Assembly: GCA_947307415.1 (NCBI GenBank) | Contig: CAMZJA010000012.1 | Location: forward strand, 1 to 61,652 | Length of the DNA stretch: 61,652 nucleotides | Reading direction: 5' to 3' | DNA from: an uncultured Bacteroidales bacterium | GTDB taxonomy: Bacteria > Bacteroidota > Bacteroidia > Bacteroidales > F082 | In this document: positions 1 through 7,515 of the stretch, piece by piece | Layout: every line of letters starts with the position of its first letter | Position numbering within the stretch: the stretch's first letter is position 1 | Program-made: the position numbers and the translations under genes | The notes under the pieces: model-generated | Told to the model about the DNA's origin: nothing | The model's input: the letters and a program-made list of their open reading frames with translations, nothing else | The model's database searches: none

Positions 1-103
1 TGAGACAGCTGAGGCTAACATGAACGCAGGTCTTGCAGCAGCTCGCCAGATCGTGAGCTTCTTCAAAGACGGTTGCACCAAGTTCCAAGTGAACAAGTAA
101 TTT
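1..103 (+). CDS. serA: C-terminal end of probable D-3-phosphoglycerate dehydrogenase (partial)
   Basis: An open frame enters from the left edge (first full codon at base 2) and ends with TAA at 101-103. The visible tail, about 33 residues, contains ARQIVSFFKDG and ends TKFQVNK. It resembles the C-terminus of Bacteroidetes phosphoglycerate dehydrogenase, and in that phylum serC, serA and a DUF1015 gene commonly lie in this order, which matches the DUF1015 gene just downstream. The catalytic part is outside the window, so the assignment rests on the short tail and on neighbourhood. Confidence 0.55.
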
Positions 104-136
104 AAAGATTTAAAAATTTAAAATTTAAAGATTAAA
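104..136. repeat. AT-only short repeat ahead of the DUF1015 gene
   Basis: The 35-base gap is made of TTTAAAGA / TTTAAAAA / TTTAAAA / TTTAAAGA units with a 7-8 base period. It is a degenerate relative of the heptad arrays elsewhere in the window. No -7 promoter box is visible, so the downstream gene is probably co-transcribed with the upstream one. Confidence 0.5.
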
Positions 137-138
137 TT

Positions 139-1407
139 ATGTCAGTTATAAGACCTTTCAAAGGATATCGTCCACCGGTTGATATCGTTGAGAAATTAGC
201 TTCAAGACCATACGACGTTTTGAACACAGAGGAAGCTCGCGAGGAATGCAAAGGCAATCCTTACAGCCTTCTCCACGTGACCAAGGCTGAAATCGACCTT
301 CCAGCCGGCCACAAAGACAGCGACCTTGAGACTTACATCAAAGTTGTTGAAAACTTCAATATGTTCAAAGACTACGGATGGCTCGTCCAAGACAACGAAG
401 AGAAGCTGTACATCTACGCTCAGAGCATGAACCCGAAAGATGCCAACGCACACTGGCAGTATGGTATCGTGGCATGCGCATGGAGCGAGGACTACATCAA
501 CAAAGTCATCAAGAAGCACGAGTTGACACGTAAGGACAAGGAAGAGGACCGTATGAAACACGTCCGCATCACCAACGCCAACGTGGAGCCTGTGTTCTTC
601 GCATATCCGGCAGTGAACGAGATTGACGCCATCGTCAACAACATCGTCCGCCACGAGAAGCCGATTTACGACTTCATCGCCAAGGAAGACGGCTTCGGTC
701 ATCGTTTCTGGGTCATCGACGACAAGGCAACTATTGCCAAGTTAGTTGAACTCTTCGACAAGAAAGTCCCTGCAATGTACATCGCCGACGGTCACCACCG
801 CAGCGCTGCAGCAGCATTGGTCGGACAGGAAAAGAAAGAGCACAATCCGCACCACACCGGCAAAGAGGAATACAACTTCTTCATGACAGTTATCTTCCCT
901 GACAACCAGCTGAACGTCATCGACTACAACCGCGTTGTTAAGGATTTGAACGGCTTGAGCAAAGACGAGTTCATCAAGGCTCTCGGCAAGACATACGTTG
1001 TCGAAGACATGGGAACAGAGATCTACAAGCCAGCCAAACTGCACGAGCACAGCATGTACCTCGACGGTCACTGGTACAAGATGTCAGCAAAACCTGGCAC
1101 TTACAACGACGGCGACCCAATCGGTGTTCTCGATGTTACTATCTTGAGCAACAACGTGTTGGACAACATCCTCGGCATCAAGGACCTCCGCACCGACAAG
1201 CGCATTGACTTCGTTGGCGGTATTCGCGGTCTCGGCGAGTTGAAACGTCGTGTTGACAACGGTGAGATGAAGGTTGCATTCGCAATGTATCCTGTTTCAA
1301 TGAAGCAGATCATCGACATCGCTGACACTGGCAACATCATGCCACCTAAGACCACATGGTTTGAGCCGAAACTCAGATCAGGTCTGGTGATCCACACATT
1401 GGAATAA
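139..1407 (+). CDS. DUF1015 family protein
   Basis: This 422-residue cytoplasmic protein belongs to the DUF1015 family, recognisable from SRPYDV near residues 22-27 and ADGHHRSAAA near 216-225. DUF1015 proteins lie next to serA/serC in many Bacteroidetes and Clostridia, which has led to the idea of a link to serine metabolism; no reaction is established to my knowledge. There is no signal peptide or membrane segment, and the length is typical. It follows the probable serA end by 35 bases and likely shares its transcript. The unit ends at the hairpin at 1439-1466. Confidence 0.85.
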   Translation: MSVIRPFKGYRPPVDIVEKLASRPYDVLNTEEAREECKGNPYSLLHVTKAEIDLPAGHKDSDLETYIKVVENFNMFKDYGWLVQDNEEKLYIYAQSMNPKDANAHWQYGIVACAWSEDYINKVIKKHELTRKDKEEDRMKHVRITNANVEPVFFAYPAVNEIDAIVNNIVRHEKPIYDFIAKEDGFGHRFWVIDDKATIAKLVELFDKKVPAMYIADGHHRSAAAALVGQEKKEHNPHHTGKEEYNFFMTVIFPDNQLNVIDYNRVVKDLNGLSKDEFIKALGKTYVVEDMGTEIYKPAKLHEHSMYLDGHWYKMSAKPGTYNDGDPIGVLDVTILSNNVLDNILGIKDLRTDKRIDFVGGIRGLGELKRRVDNGEMKVAFAMYPVSMKQIIDIADTGNIMPPKTTWFEPKLRSGLVIHTLE

Positions 1408-1408
1408 A

Positions 1409-1511
1409 GACCTTAGTCTTTAGACCTTAGACATTAGTAGAGACGCCACAAATAAGTGACGTCTCTATTTTTATTCTAAAAACTAAAGTCTAATGTCTAA
1501 TGTCTAAAGTC
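1409..1511. repeat. Heptad repeat array, inverted pair (GACYTTA class)
   Basis: The left arm (1409-1438) reads as tandem 7-mers GACCTTA, GTCTTTA, GACCTTA, GACATTA. The right arm (1483-1511) is the same unit inverted (CTAAAGT, CTAATGT, CTAATGT, CTAAAGT). Between them lies a separate terminator hairpin. Related arrays occur at 3448, 4828, 29441, 36461 and 44055. Because 7 is 1 modulo 3 and each unit carries TAG on one strand and TAA on the other, three units stop all six frames. Confidence 0.85.
1439..1472 (+). terminator. Intrinsic terminator after the DUF1015 gene
   Basis: Stem AGAGACG (1439-1445) pairs with CGTCTCT (1460-1466) over a 14-base loop, followed by ATTTTTATT. It is nested inside the inverted heptad array, whose arms could extend the structure. 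Confidence 0.65.
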
Positions 1512-1518
1512 TTTTTTG

Positions 1519-1527
1519 TATTTTTGC
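1519..1527 (+). promoter_or_regulatory. Bacteroidetes -7 box TATTTTTGC for the ureohydrolase gene
   Basis: TATTTTTGC fits the Bacteroidetes primary-sigma -7 consensus TAnnTTTG. It lies 14 bases before the ATG at 1542, so the open-frame extension to 1500 is promoter and repeat DNA rather than coding. Confidence 0.7.
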
Positions 1528-1541
1528 AAAAATTTTCAATT

Positions 1542-2567
1542 ATGGCGGAAAAATCTTTTGACCCGAATGCGGCGGCGGCTTTAGGCTCCGGAATTTACGG
1601 ACTGCCGTGCACGGCTGAGGAAGCGGAAATCATAATAATCCCTGTGGAATGGGAATTGACAACGAGTTACAATCGCGGCACTGTTGATGGGCCAAGTGCG
1701 GTGCTCGACGGCTCGATGCAAGTTGATTTGTGTCATCACGACTACCCAGATTTGTGGCAGCGCGGCATCTGGATGGACGAGTTTCCAAAGGAATTGAGGA
1801 AGCTGCACGACAAACTGGCACCGGTCAGCGAAGAGATTATCGAGGCTATCGAAAGCGGTGATGCCGACGAGTTTCCGTGGAAATACGATGCCAAATACAA
1901 AGCCATTGAAGACGGATTTGAGAAAATGTTCGCCTGGCTGCGCAACCGCATCGAATACTGGAAAAAACAAGGCAAGAAAGTAGGTTTGCTCGGCGGCGAC
2001 CACAGCACGCCTCTGCCCTATCATCAATACCTTATTAATAAAGGTGTGAAATACGGCGTTCTGCACGTCGACGCACATAGCGACCTCAGAGAATGCTTCG
2101 AGGGATTCAAATACTCGCACGCCTCTATTTTCTACAACGTCATGAAGCTTGAGAATGTTGAGAAGCTGGTGCAGGTTGCAATCCGTGACTACTGTCATCA
2201 GGAGAAGCAGTTGGTGCAAGACTCAAATGGCAGAATTCAGGTATTTTACGACCGCGATAACCGTCGTCGTATGTACGAAGGCGCATCTTGGAAACATATC
2301 TGCGACGAAATAGTCGATGCATTACCTGAAAAGGTATATATTTCAGTCGATATCGACGGATTAGACCCGAAACTTTGTCCGAACACTGGCACTCCGGTTC
2401 CAGGCGGTATGGAATACGAAGAGTTGATGTATTTGCTCAACAGAATCAAGGAATCAGGAAAAGAGATTATCGGCTTTGATTTGTGCGAGGTCTCGCCTGG
2501 TGAAGGCACTGAATGGGACGGAAATGTTGGAGCGAGGGTGCTGTACCACTTATGCGGAGTTATTTAG
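1542..2567 (+). CDS. Ureohydrolase (arginase/agmatinase/formimidoylglutamase family)
   Basis: A 341-residue cytoplasmic enzyme with all three Mn-binding signatures of the ureohydrolase superfamily: GGDHS (151-155), DAHSD (177-181) and DIDGLDP (270-276). Family members hydrolyse guanidino groups to urea (arginase, agmatinase) or formimidoyl groups (HutG). The substrate cannot be fixed from motifs. Bacteroidetes homologues are usually annotated agmatinase or arginase; a HutG role seems less needed because ftcD (32372-34072) offers the transferase route for formiminoglutamate. The start is the ATG at 1542, just after the promoter box. A bidirectional heptad terminator separates it from the convergent yebC. 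Confidence 0.85.
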   Translation: MAEKSFDPNAAAALGSGIYGLPCTAEEAEIIIIPVEWELTTSYNRGTVDGPSAVLDGSMQVDLCHHDYPDLWQRGIWMDEFPKELRKLHDKLAPVSEEIIEAIESGDADEFPWKYDAKYKAIEDGFEKMFAWLRNRIEYWKKQGKKVGLLGGDHSTPLPYHQYLINKGVKYGVLHVDAHSDLRECFEGFKYSHASIFYNVMKLENVEKLVQVAIRDYCHQEKQLVQDSNGRIQVFYDRDNRRRMYEGASWKHICDEIVDALPEKVYISVDIDGLDPKLCPNTGTPVPGGMEYEELMYLLNRIKESGKEIIGFDLCEVSPGEGTEWDGNVGARVLYHLCGVI

Positions 2568-2660
2568 TTAAAAGTTAAAAGAGTAAAGTTAAAAGAGCGC
2601 GAAGCGTATCATAACATCGCTTCGCGCTCTCTTTTATCCTTTAACTTTACTCCTTTAACC
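2568..2660. terminator. Bidirectional terminator built from GTTAAAA heptads around a perfect hairpin
   Basis: A 12-bp perfect stem, GAGCGCGAAGCG (2595-2606) with CGCTTCGCGCTC (2618-2629), is flanked by AAAA and CTTTT and then by inverted arms of GTTAAAA/GAGTAAA heptads (2568-2594 and 2630-2660). It lies between two convergent genes and can terminate both. The heptad sequence differs from the GACYTTA class, but the arrangement is the same. Confidence 0.85.
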
Positions 2661-3371
2661 CTATTCCATGTTGGTGTAAACTGCCTGAACGTCCTCGTCG
2701 TCTTCGACTTTGTCGAGGAAGTTCATGATGCTCTCGATTTGTTCGTCGTTGAAAGCAACAGGGTTGTTGGCGAAGCGCTGGAGGTTAGCTTTGATGATGT
2801 TAACCTTCATGCTTTCCAAAGCCTCGTGCATTGTGCCGTATGATGTCCAGTCGCTGTATGCGAATGTGCCGTCTTCTGTCTCCTCAATCTCTTCGAGACC
2901 AGCGTCGATGAGCTCGAGCTCGAGGTCGTCCTTGCTCATTCCGGCAGGAATTTCGATCTGGAACACAGCCTTGCGTGTGAACATATATTCAAGCTGACCG
3001 GTCTTCAGAAGCTCACCGCCAGCTTTATTGAAATATGAGCGGACGTTAGCAACTGTACGTGTTGTATTGTCTGTAGCGCATTCCACGACGCAGAGGACGC
3101 CGTGAGGACCCTTGCCTTCGTAGACGATTTCAACCATATCAGCCGTGCTCTTATCGGTAGCACGTTTGATAGCTGCATCGATGTTGTCTTTTGGCATGTT
3201 TTCCGCCTTAGCGTTCAAGATAGCCTGACGGAGTTTAGGGTTCATATCTGGATCCGGACCGCCTTCTTTTGCTGCGATTGTGATAATTTTTCCAAGTTTC
3301 GGGAACACTCTTGACATGTGACCCCATCTTTTCATCTTAGCCGCCTTGCGGTATTCAAATGCTCTTCCCAT
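2661..3371 (-). CDS. yebC: YebC/PmpR family protein
   Basis: A 236-residue protein with the family opening MGRAFEYRKAAK, the GHMSRVFPKLGKII segment, and the three-domain length expected of YebC/TACO1 proteins. The C-terminus is acidic (residues about 220-232). Members were first described as DNA-binding regulators and more recently linked to translation; which applies here cannot be told from sequence. It is a single-gene unit with a TAATTTTGC -7 box at 3397-3405. Confidence 0.93.
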   Translation of the reverse strand: MGRAFEYRKAAKMKRWGHMSRVFPKLGKIITIAAKEGGPDPDMNPKLRQAILNAKAENMPKDNIDAAIKRATDKSTADMVEIVYEGKGPHGVLCVVECATDNTTRTVANVRSYFNKAGGELLKTGQLEYMFTRKAVFQIEIPAGMSKDDLELELIDAGLEEIEETEDGTFAYSDWTSYGTMHEALESMKVNIIKANLQRFANNPVAFNDEQIESIMNFLDKVEDDEDVQAVYTNME

Positions 3372-3396
3372 TTTATTACAATTTTATTTTTCGGGC

Positions 3397-3405
3397 GCAA
3401 AATTA
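3397..3405 (-). promoter_or_regulatory. -7 box for yebC
   Basis: The minus strand reads TAATTTTGC, 25 bases ahead of the yebC ATG. It fits the TAnnTTTG consensus. Confidence 0.6.
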
Positions 3406-3447
3406 ATAAAAAAATTGTTTGGTTATTATTAAATATGAAAATTTTTA

Positions 3448-3514
3448 GACTTTAGGCTTTAGACCTTAGACCTTAGTAGAAACGACTAAAGTCTAAGGTC
3501 TAACGTCTAAGGTC
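3448..3514. repeat. Heptad repeat array, inverted pair (GACYTTA class)
   Basis: The left arm is GACTTTA, GGCTTTA, GACCTTA, GACCTTA (3448-3475). A spacer of about 7 bases precedes the right arm CTAAAGT, CTAAGGT, CTAACGT, CTAAGGT (3485-3513). The arms are complementary enough to form a long hairpin. It lies between the yebC promoter and the end of the exported-protein gene. Confidence 0.85.
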
Positions 3515-3519
3515 TTCTA

Positions 3520-4794
3520 TTATGTCTTCTGTTTCTTTTTTTTCGCTGCTGGAAACAACACATTATTTAAAATAAGCCTGTATCCAGGGGAGTTCGGGTA
3601 CATATCGAGCTCAGTTGGCGGATCACCGACAAGGTGCTGGTAATCCTCCGGGTCGTGTCCGCCGAGGAAGGTCCAGAAACCATTGCCGTAGTCGCCGTGG
3701 ATGTAGCGGTCTTCCTCCAATGCGGCGTTGTCGCCAAGAACGACAACCGTCGGTTTCACATACCGTTTGTCGAAAGCCGTGGTCTGTCCCATGAAGCCTC
3801 TTATCAGTTTCTCGTGACATTGAGTGAGCATGGTCGGAACCGGGTCCCATTTTGCGGAGAAATCGAACAATAAGAAGAAATCGTTGCCATCTCGAACCGA
3901 TTTAGGCCTGCGTAAAGTGACGTCGATGTTCGAGACCTCGTATTCCTGAGGGTTTGTCGATACGGTGAAGTCGGTGAAAGCGAAGCAGTTATCGTAGTTC
4001 AAGCGATTCGGGTCGCCATTTCTGATAGCGTCGCCGTCGAACATCACGTCGCAGATGTCGAGACCTTCAGCTGCAAGAGCGATGTCGAAGCTGTCGGGAG
4101 CCGAACACATCGCGAAGAGGTATCCCCCACCCGCCACGAAGTCGCGTATCTTTTTCGCCACAGCGAGTTTCAGCTGCGAGACCTTTGTAAAGCCGTGTCT
4201 ACGAGCCGTCTCTTCCTGTTTTTTCACGTCTTCCTGATACCATGGATAGTTACGGTATCTTGCCCAGAATTTGCCGTATTGACCGGTAAAATCCTCATGA
4301 TGCATGTGAAGCCAGTCATAAGTTGGCAATACTCCGTCCAAGACCTCGTCGTCGTAGATGATATCGTATGGAATCTCAGCGTATGTCAGCACCAAAGTCA
4401 CGGCATCGTCCCAAGGAAGTATGTTTTTCGGGGCGTAGACCGCCAGACGAGGCACCTTCTGGAGTTTCATCTCGTCCATATTCGCACCAGTGTCGGCGAT
4501 TTCGGCGAGTATGCTTTGCGCCTGCACGTCGGCGATGACCTGATATGAGACGTTTCTGAGCTTGCATTCGCGCTCAAACATGTCGTGATACGGCATCAGG
4601 TAGCTTCCTCCTTTATAATTCAGGAGCCAGCTTATCTCCACCTCACGTTGCAGCACCCAATATGCCACTCCGTACGCCTTCAGGTGGTTGGTCTGTGTCT
4701 CGTCCATCGGAATCAGGATATAGGCGGCAAAGATTTTTGGTATCGCCAACATTATGATAATCAATAGGATAATATATCTTTTAATATTTTTCAT
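3520..4794 (-). CDS. Exported Bacteroidetes protein of unknown function (often labelled asparagine synthetase B)
   Basis: The start at the ATG at 4794 gives 424 residues; an upstream TTG adds three. The N-terminus is a signal peptide or anchor (hydrophobic run after KNIKR, ending about IFAAYILIP). The body resembles a conserved Bacteroidetes family with the C-terminal motifs GGHDPEDYQH, GDPPTELD and NSPGYRLILNNVLFPA. Homologues often carry the name asparagine synthetase B, but I see no glutamine amidotransferase Cys at position 2 and no SGGxDS ATP-pyrophosphatase loop, so that name looks wrong. A HHE-like (MHHED) segment and a GGGYLFAMCSAPD segment suggest a glutamine-amidotransferase-like or DUF4159-like fold. 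Function is unknown. Confidence 0.7.
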   Translation of the reverse strand: MKNIKRYIILLIIIMLAIPKIFAAYILIPMDETQTNHLKAYGVAYWVLQREVEISWLLNYKGGSYLMPYHDMFERECKLRNVSYQVIADVQAQSILAEIADTGANMDEMKLQKVPRLAVYAPKNILPWDDAVTLVLTYAEIPYDIIYDDEVLDGVLPTYDWLHMHHEDFTGQYGKFWARYRNYPWYQEDVKKQEETARRHGFTKVSQLKLAVAKKIRDFVAGGGYLFAMCSAPDSFDIALAAEGLDICDVMFDGDAIRNGDPNRLNYDNCFAFTDFTVSTNPQEYEVSNIDVTLRRPKSVRDGNDFFLLFDFSAKWDPVPTMLTQCHEKLIRGFMGQTTAFDKRYVKPTVVVLGDNAALEEDRYIHGDYGNGFWTFLGGHDPEDYQHLVGDPPTELDMYPNSPGYRLILNNVLFPAAKKKKQKT

Positions 4795-4811
4795 CTTTAT
4801 CAAAATTTAAT

Positions 4812-4820
4812 GCAAAAATA
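4812..4820 (-). promoter_or_regulatory. -7 box for the exported-protein gene
   Basis: The minus strand reads TATTTTTGC, 17 bases ahead of the ATG at 4794. This spacing supports that ATG over the TTG three codons upstream. Confidence 0.65.
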
Positions 4821-4827
4821 GTAAAAA

Positions 4828-4861
4828 GACCTTAGACTTTAGACCTTAGACTTTAGTTTTT
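4828..4861. repeat. Single-arm heptad array between divergent promoters
   Basis: Five tandem units, GACCTTA, GACTTTA, GACCTTA, GACTTTA, GTTTTTA, with no inverted partner nearby. It sits between the divergent promoters of the exported protein and gcvT, so a terminator role is unlikely here. Confidence 0.8.
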
Positions 4862-4867
4862 ATTTTT

Positions 4868-4900
4868 TTTGTTGGTGATTAAGAATTTTTGTATTTTTGC
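4868..4900 (+). promoter_or_regulatory. Promoter of gcvT
   Basis: TTTG at 4868-4871 and TATTTTTGC at 4892-4900, 20 bases apart, match the Bacteroidetes -33/-7 promoter (TTTG, about 20 bases, TAnnTTTG). Confidence 0.75.
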
Positions 4901-4940
4901 AGGTTGAAATATTGAAAATTTAATTTTTATACATAAAAAT

Positions 4941-6059
4941 ATGGAAAATACAACATTGAAAAAGACTGCATTGAACGCAATGCACTATGAAATGGGCGCC
5001 AAGATGGTTCCATTTGCAGGTTTCGACATGCCGGTTCAGTTTGAAGGCGTGAACGTTGAACACGAGACAGTCCGCAAGGGCGTTGGTGTTTTCGACGTCT
5101 CTCACATGGGCGAGTTCCGCGCAAAAGGTCCTAAGGCTTTCGCATTGGTACAGCGCTGCACCTCAAACGACGTGGCAGCATTGGTTGACGGCAAGGTTCA
5201 GTACACCTGCCTCCCGAACGGCAAAGGCGGCATCGTCGACGATATGCTCGTTTACCGCGTGTCAGCTGACGAATATTTCATGGTTCCTAATGCAGCCAAT
5301 ATCGATAAAGACTGGGCTTGGATGTCGAAAGTCGCTGAAGAGATGGGCATGAAGCTCGGCGTCGACTTCATCAACGAGAGCAACCAGTGGTCACAGCTCG
5401 CAGTGCAGGGTCCTCTCGCACTCAAGGCTATGCAGAAGCTCACCAAGGCATCTGTCGAAGATATGGAATACTACACCTTCAAAATCATTGAATTTGCTGG
5501 CGTGAAAGACATCATCTTCTCAACAACAGGTTACACTGGCGCTGGCGGATGCGAGATCTACATCCCTAACGCAGAAGCAGTGAACGTTTACAAGAAGGTT
5601 CTCGAAGCAGGTAAAGAGTTCGGTATCAAACCTATCGGTCTCGGCGCTCGCGACACTCTCCGTCTCGAGATGGGATTCTGCCTCTACGGCAACGATATCT
5701 GCGACACCACCTCTCCTATCGAGGCTGGTCTCGGCTGGATCACCAAGTTTGTCGACGGCAACGACTTCATCGACCGCGCTTACAACGAGAAACAGAAAGC
5801 TGAAGGTGTCACACGCAAGCTCGTCGCTTTCGAGGTGACAGGCAAAGGCATCGCACGTCACGAATATGAGATCTGCGACGCTGAAGGCAACCACATCGGC
5901 GAAGTGACTTCAGGCACAATGGCACCGTCAGTGAAGAAAGCTATCGGTATGGGCTATGTGAAGAAAGACTTCTCAAAGGTCGGTACAGAGATCTTCATCA
6001 AGGTGAGAGACAAACTCATCAGCGCAGTCGTTGTGAAACTTCCTTTCTACAAAGGATAA
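4941..6059 (+). CDS. gcvT: Glycine cleavage system T protein (aminomethyltransferase)
   Basis: A 372-residue T protein transferring the aminomethyl carbon of glycine from lipoyl-H protein to tetrahydrofolate, releasing ammonia. Visible family features are the N-terminal MVPFAGFDMPVQF segment, DVSHMGEF near residue 53, TGYTGAGGCEIY, and GARDTLRLEMGFCLYG with the folate-binding acidic residue region. Length is normal. It has its own promoter and terminator, so it is monocistronic; gcvH and gcvP are not in the window. Confidence 0.97.
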   Translation: MENTTLKKTALNAMHYEMGAKMVPFAGFDMPVQFEGVNVEHETVRKGVGVFDVSHMGEFRAKGPKAFALVQRCTSNDVAALVDGKVQYTCLPNGKGGIVDDMLVYRVSADEYFMVPNAANIDKDWAWMSKVAEEMGMKLGVDFINESNQWSQLAVQGPLALKAMQKLTKASVEDMEYYTFKIIEFAGVKDIIFSTTGYTGAGGCEIYIPNAEAVNVYKKVLEAGKEFGIKPIGLGARDTLRLEMGFCLYGNDICDTTSPIEAGLGWITKFVDGNDFIDRAYNEKQKAEGVTRKLVAFEVTGKGIARHEYEICDAEGNHIGEVTSGTMAPSVKKAIGMGYVKKDFSKVGTEIFIKVRDKLISAVVVKLPFYKG

Positions 6060-6073
6060 TTCAAAACAAAATT

Positions 6074-6102
6074 AAAGGCGGTCAATCGACCGCCTTTTTT
6101 TA
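6074..6102 (+). terminator. Intrinsic terminator of gcvT
   Basis: The 7-bp perfect stem GGCGGTC (6077-6083) / GACCGCC (6088-6094) with loop AATC is followed by eight T. The preceding AAA lengthens the stem. The stop codon of the convergent gene (6100-6102) lies inside the T-run. Confidence 0.92.
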
Positions 6103-7503
6103 TTGGTTATATTTCCCAATCGTCCAAACAATTCCCATTCTGACTCCAGCGGTCTTATACGCCGTCGCGAATTCAATAGTCGGTGCCGTAACTTTAGTCA
6201 TAGCGAGAATGTTATCCGCTACAAAATAGCCGTTAAACGGTCCGAAATGCAAGCCGACGCCAAAGCCCAAAGCCTGTCCGGTGTACTGCGACATGGTGTA
6301 GCCCAACGAAAGATTAAAATGGTTGAAGAACAAGCCGCTGTATGCCAATGTCACCGACGGCTTCATCTGGCCTCTCACCGAATACAGCTGACCGACAGCA
6401 GTAATGCGCAGCATCGGATTGTATTCATAATATCCTTGGAGAAGGATTCTGGTTTTAAGCGATGTCTTATAAGTGCCGCCATCTACCAGCGAGTCATTGC
6501 CCCACACATTATCGACGACGTTCTTCAGCATGTCGTTATAGTCGAGTTTAATTGTCGCGACATCTTGTATGCTGTTGAAAACAGAATTATTCAAAGCGAC
6601 ATTCTCCTTGCTGTTATGTTTTACCTTGGAATCTCTCCATTTGATAAAGCCGAGATCATAGACTCCAGCCGCCACGCCCCAGTGGTCGTTAATCTTGTAA
6701 GATGCGCCGAAATCAATGCCGAAGCCGTAATTGTTCTTTCCTTCAACAGTGCCGTTTGTACCTATCGAATCCAAAACATTGACGATATCGCCTATACGGT
6801 TGATATTAGTCTTAAACACCGACGACGCCTTGATGTCGAGATTGACATCCGCTGAAATGGCGTATGTGTCAGGATCTGTATAAATCCTTGTCTGCTCGTT
6901 TGTGACAGTCAGATTAGCGAAGCCATTCAGCAATTTCGGGCGGACACCGACGGTAAGTTTATCGTTAATATCGTATTGCACGCCGAGACCGAATTCCGTG
7001 AAAACATTGGCATCGACACCGATATTAAAATCGCAAGGGTTGTCATCGCCCATATAATGGCCGTTACCCAACACGAAAAAACCCACAAAATCTTTGGAAT
7101 ACTGGAACTCCGTGTTAATTCTCATTCTCCAGTCGATATTGAAGAATAATTTTTTAACTCTGAATCCTACATTCAGCAGATCCATCGACATATCGAAGTT
7201 CAAGAAGTTATCCTGCTCTTCGAGACTGTTTATCAAGCCTTCGCCGTCGATAACCTCCTCACCTGCAGCGTTTGTGGTGTAAAGATTCTTATAGATAACA
7301 CTGGAATTAAACACAGACACATTAATATTTGAGACGCCTATACCAATCATGCCTCTATAAGGCACTCTGATGCCCGGATTATAATAGTTGGAATATGGCA
7401 TCTGCGGCAGAAGTGTAAACGTAACTCCGTCCATCTGAGCGTTGGCAACCATCGATGAGCAAGCCAACACTATCACAATCAAAAACTTATATAATTTCTT
7501 CAT
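6100..7503 (-). CDS. DUF5723-like outer membrane protein
   Basis: A 467-residue protein with a clear signal peptide (MKKLYKFLIVIVLACSSMVANA, cleavage before QMDG). Alternating hydrophobic beta-strand patterns and a C-terminus of barrel type (GVRMGIVWTIGKYNQ) point to an outer-membrane beta-barrel. The mature N-terminus, with PQMPYSNYYNPGIRVPYRG, is like that of DUF5723 proteins of Bacteroidetes; no function is known. It follows the lipoprotein gene by 12 bases and is almost certainly its operon partner. Confidence 0.75.
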   Translation of the reverse strand: MKKLYKFLIVIVLACSSMVANAQMDGVTFTLLPQMPYSNYYNPGIRVPYRGMIGIGVSNINVSVFNSSVIYKNLYTTNAAGEEVIDGEGLINSLEEQDNFLNFDMSMDLLNVGFRVKKLFFNIDWRMRINTEFQYSKDFVGFFVLGNGHYMGDDNPCDFNIGVDANVFTEFGLGVQYDINDKLTVGVRPKLLNGFANLTVTNEQTRIYTDPDTYAISADVNLDIKASSVFKTNINRIGDIVNVLDSIGTNGTVEGKNNYGFGIDFGASYKINDHWGVAAGVYDLGFIKWRDSKVKHNSKENVALNNSVFNSIQDVATIKLDYNDMLKNVVDNVWGNDSLVDGGTYKTSLKTRILLQGYYEYNPMLRITAVGQLYSVRGQMKPSVTLAYSGLFFNHFNLSLGYTMSQYTGQALGFGVGLHFGPFNGYFVADNILAMTKVTAPTIEFATAYKTAGVRMGIVWTIGKYNQ

Positions 7504-7515
7504 AACGCCTCCCTC

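Noticed and set aside
1542..2567. Formimidoylglutamase (HutG) assignment for the ureohydrolase
   Set aside because: It cannot be excluded, but it is not linked to the hut operon and ftcD already handles formiminoglutamate. A neutral family name was kept.
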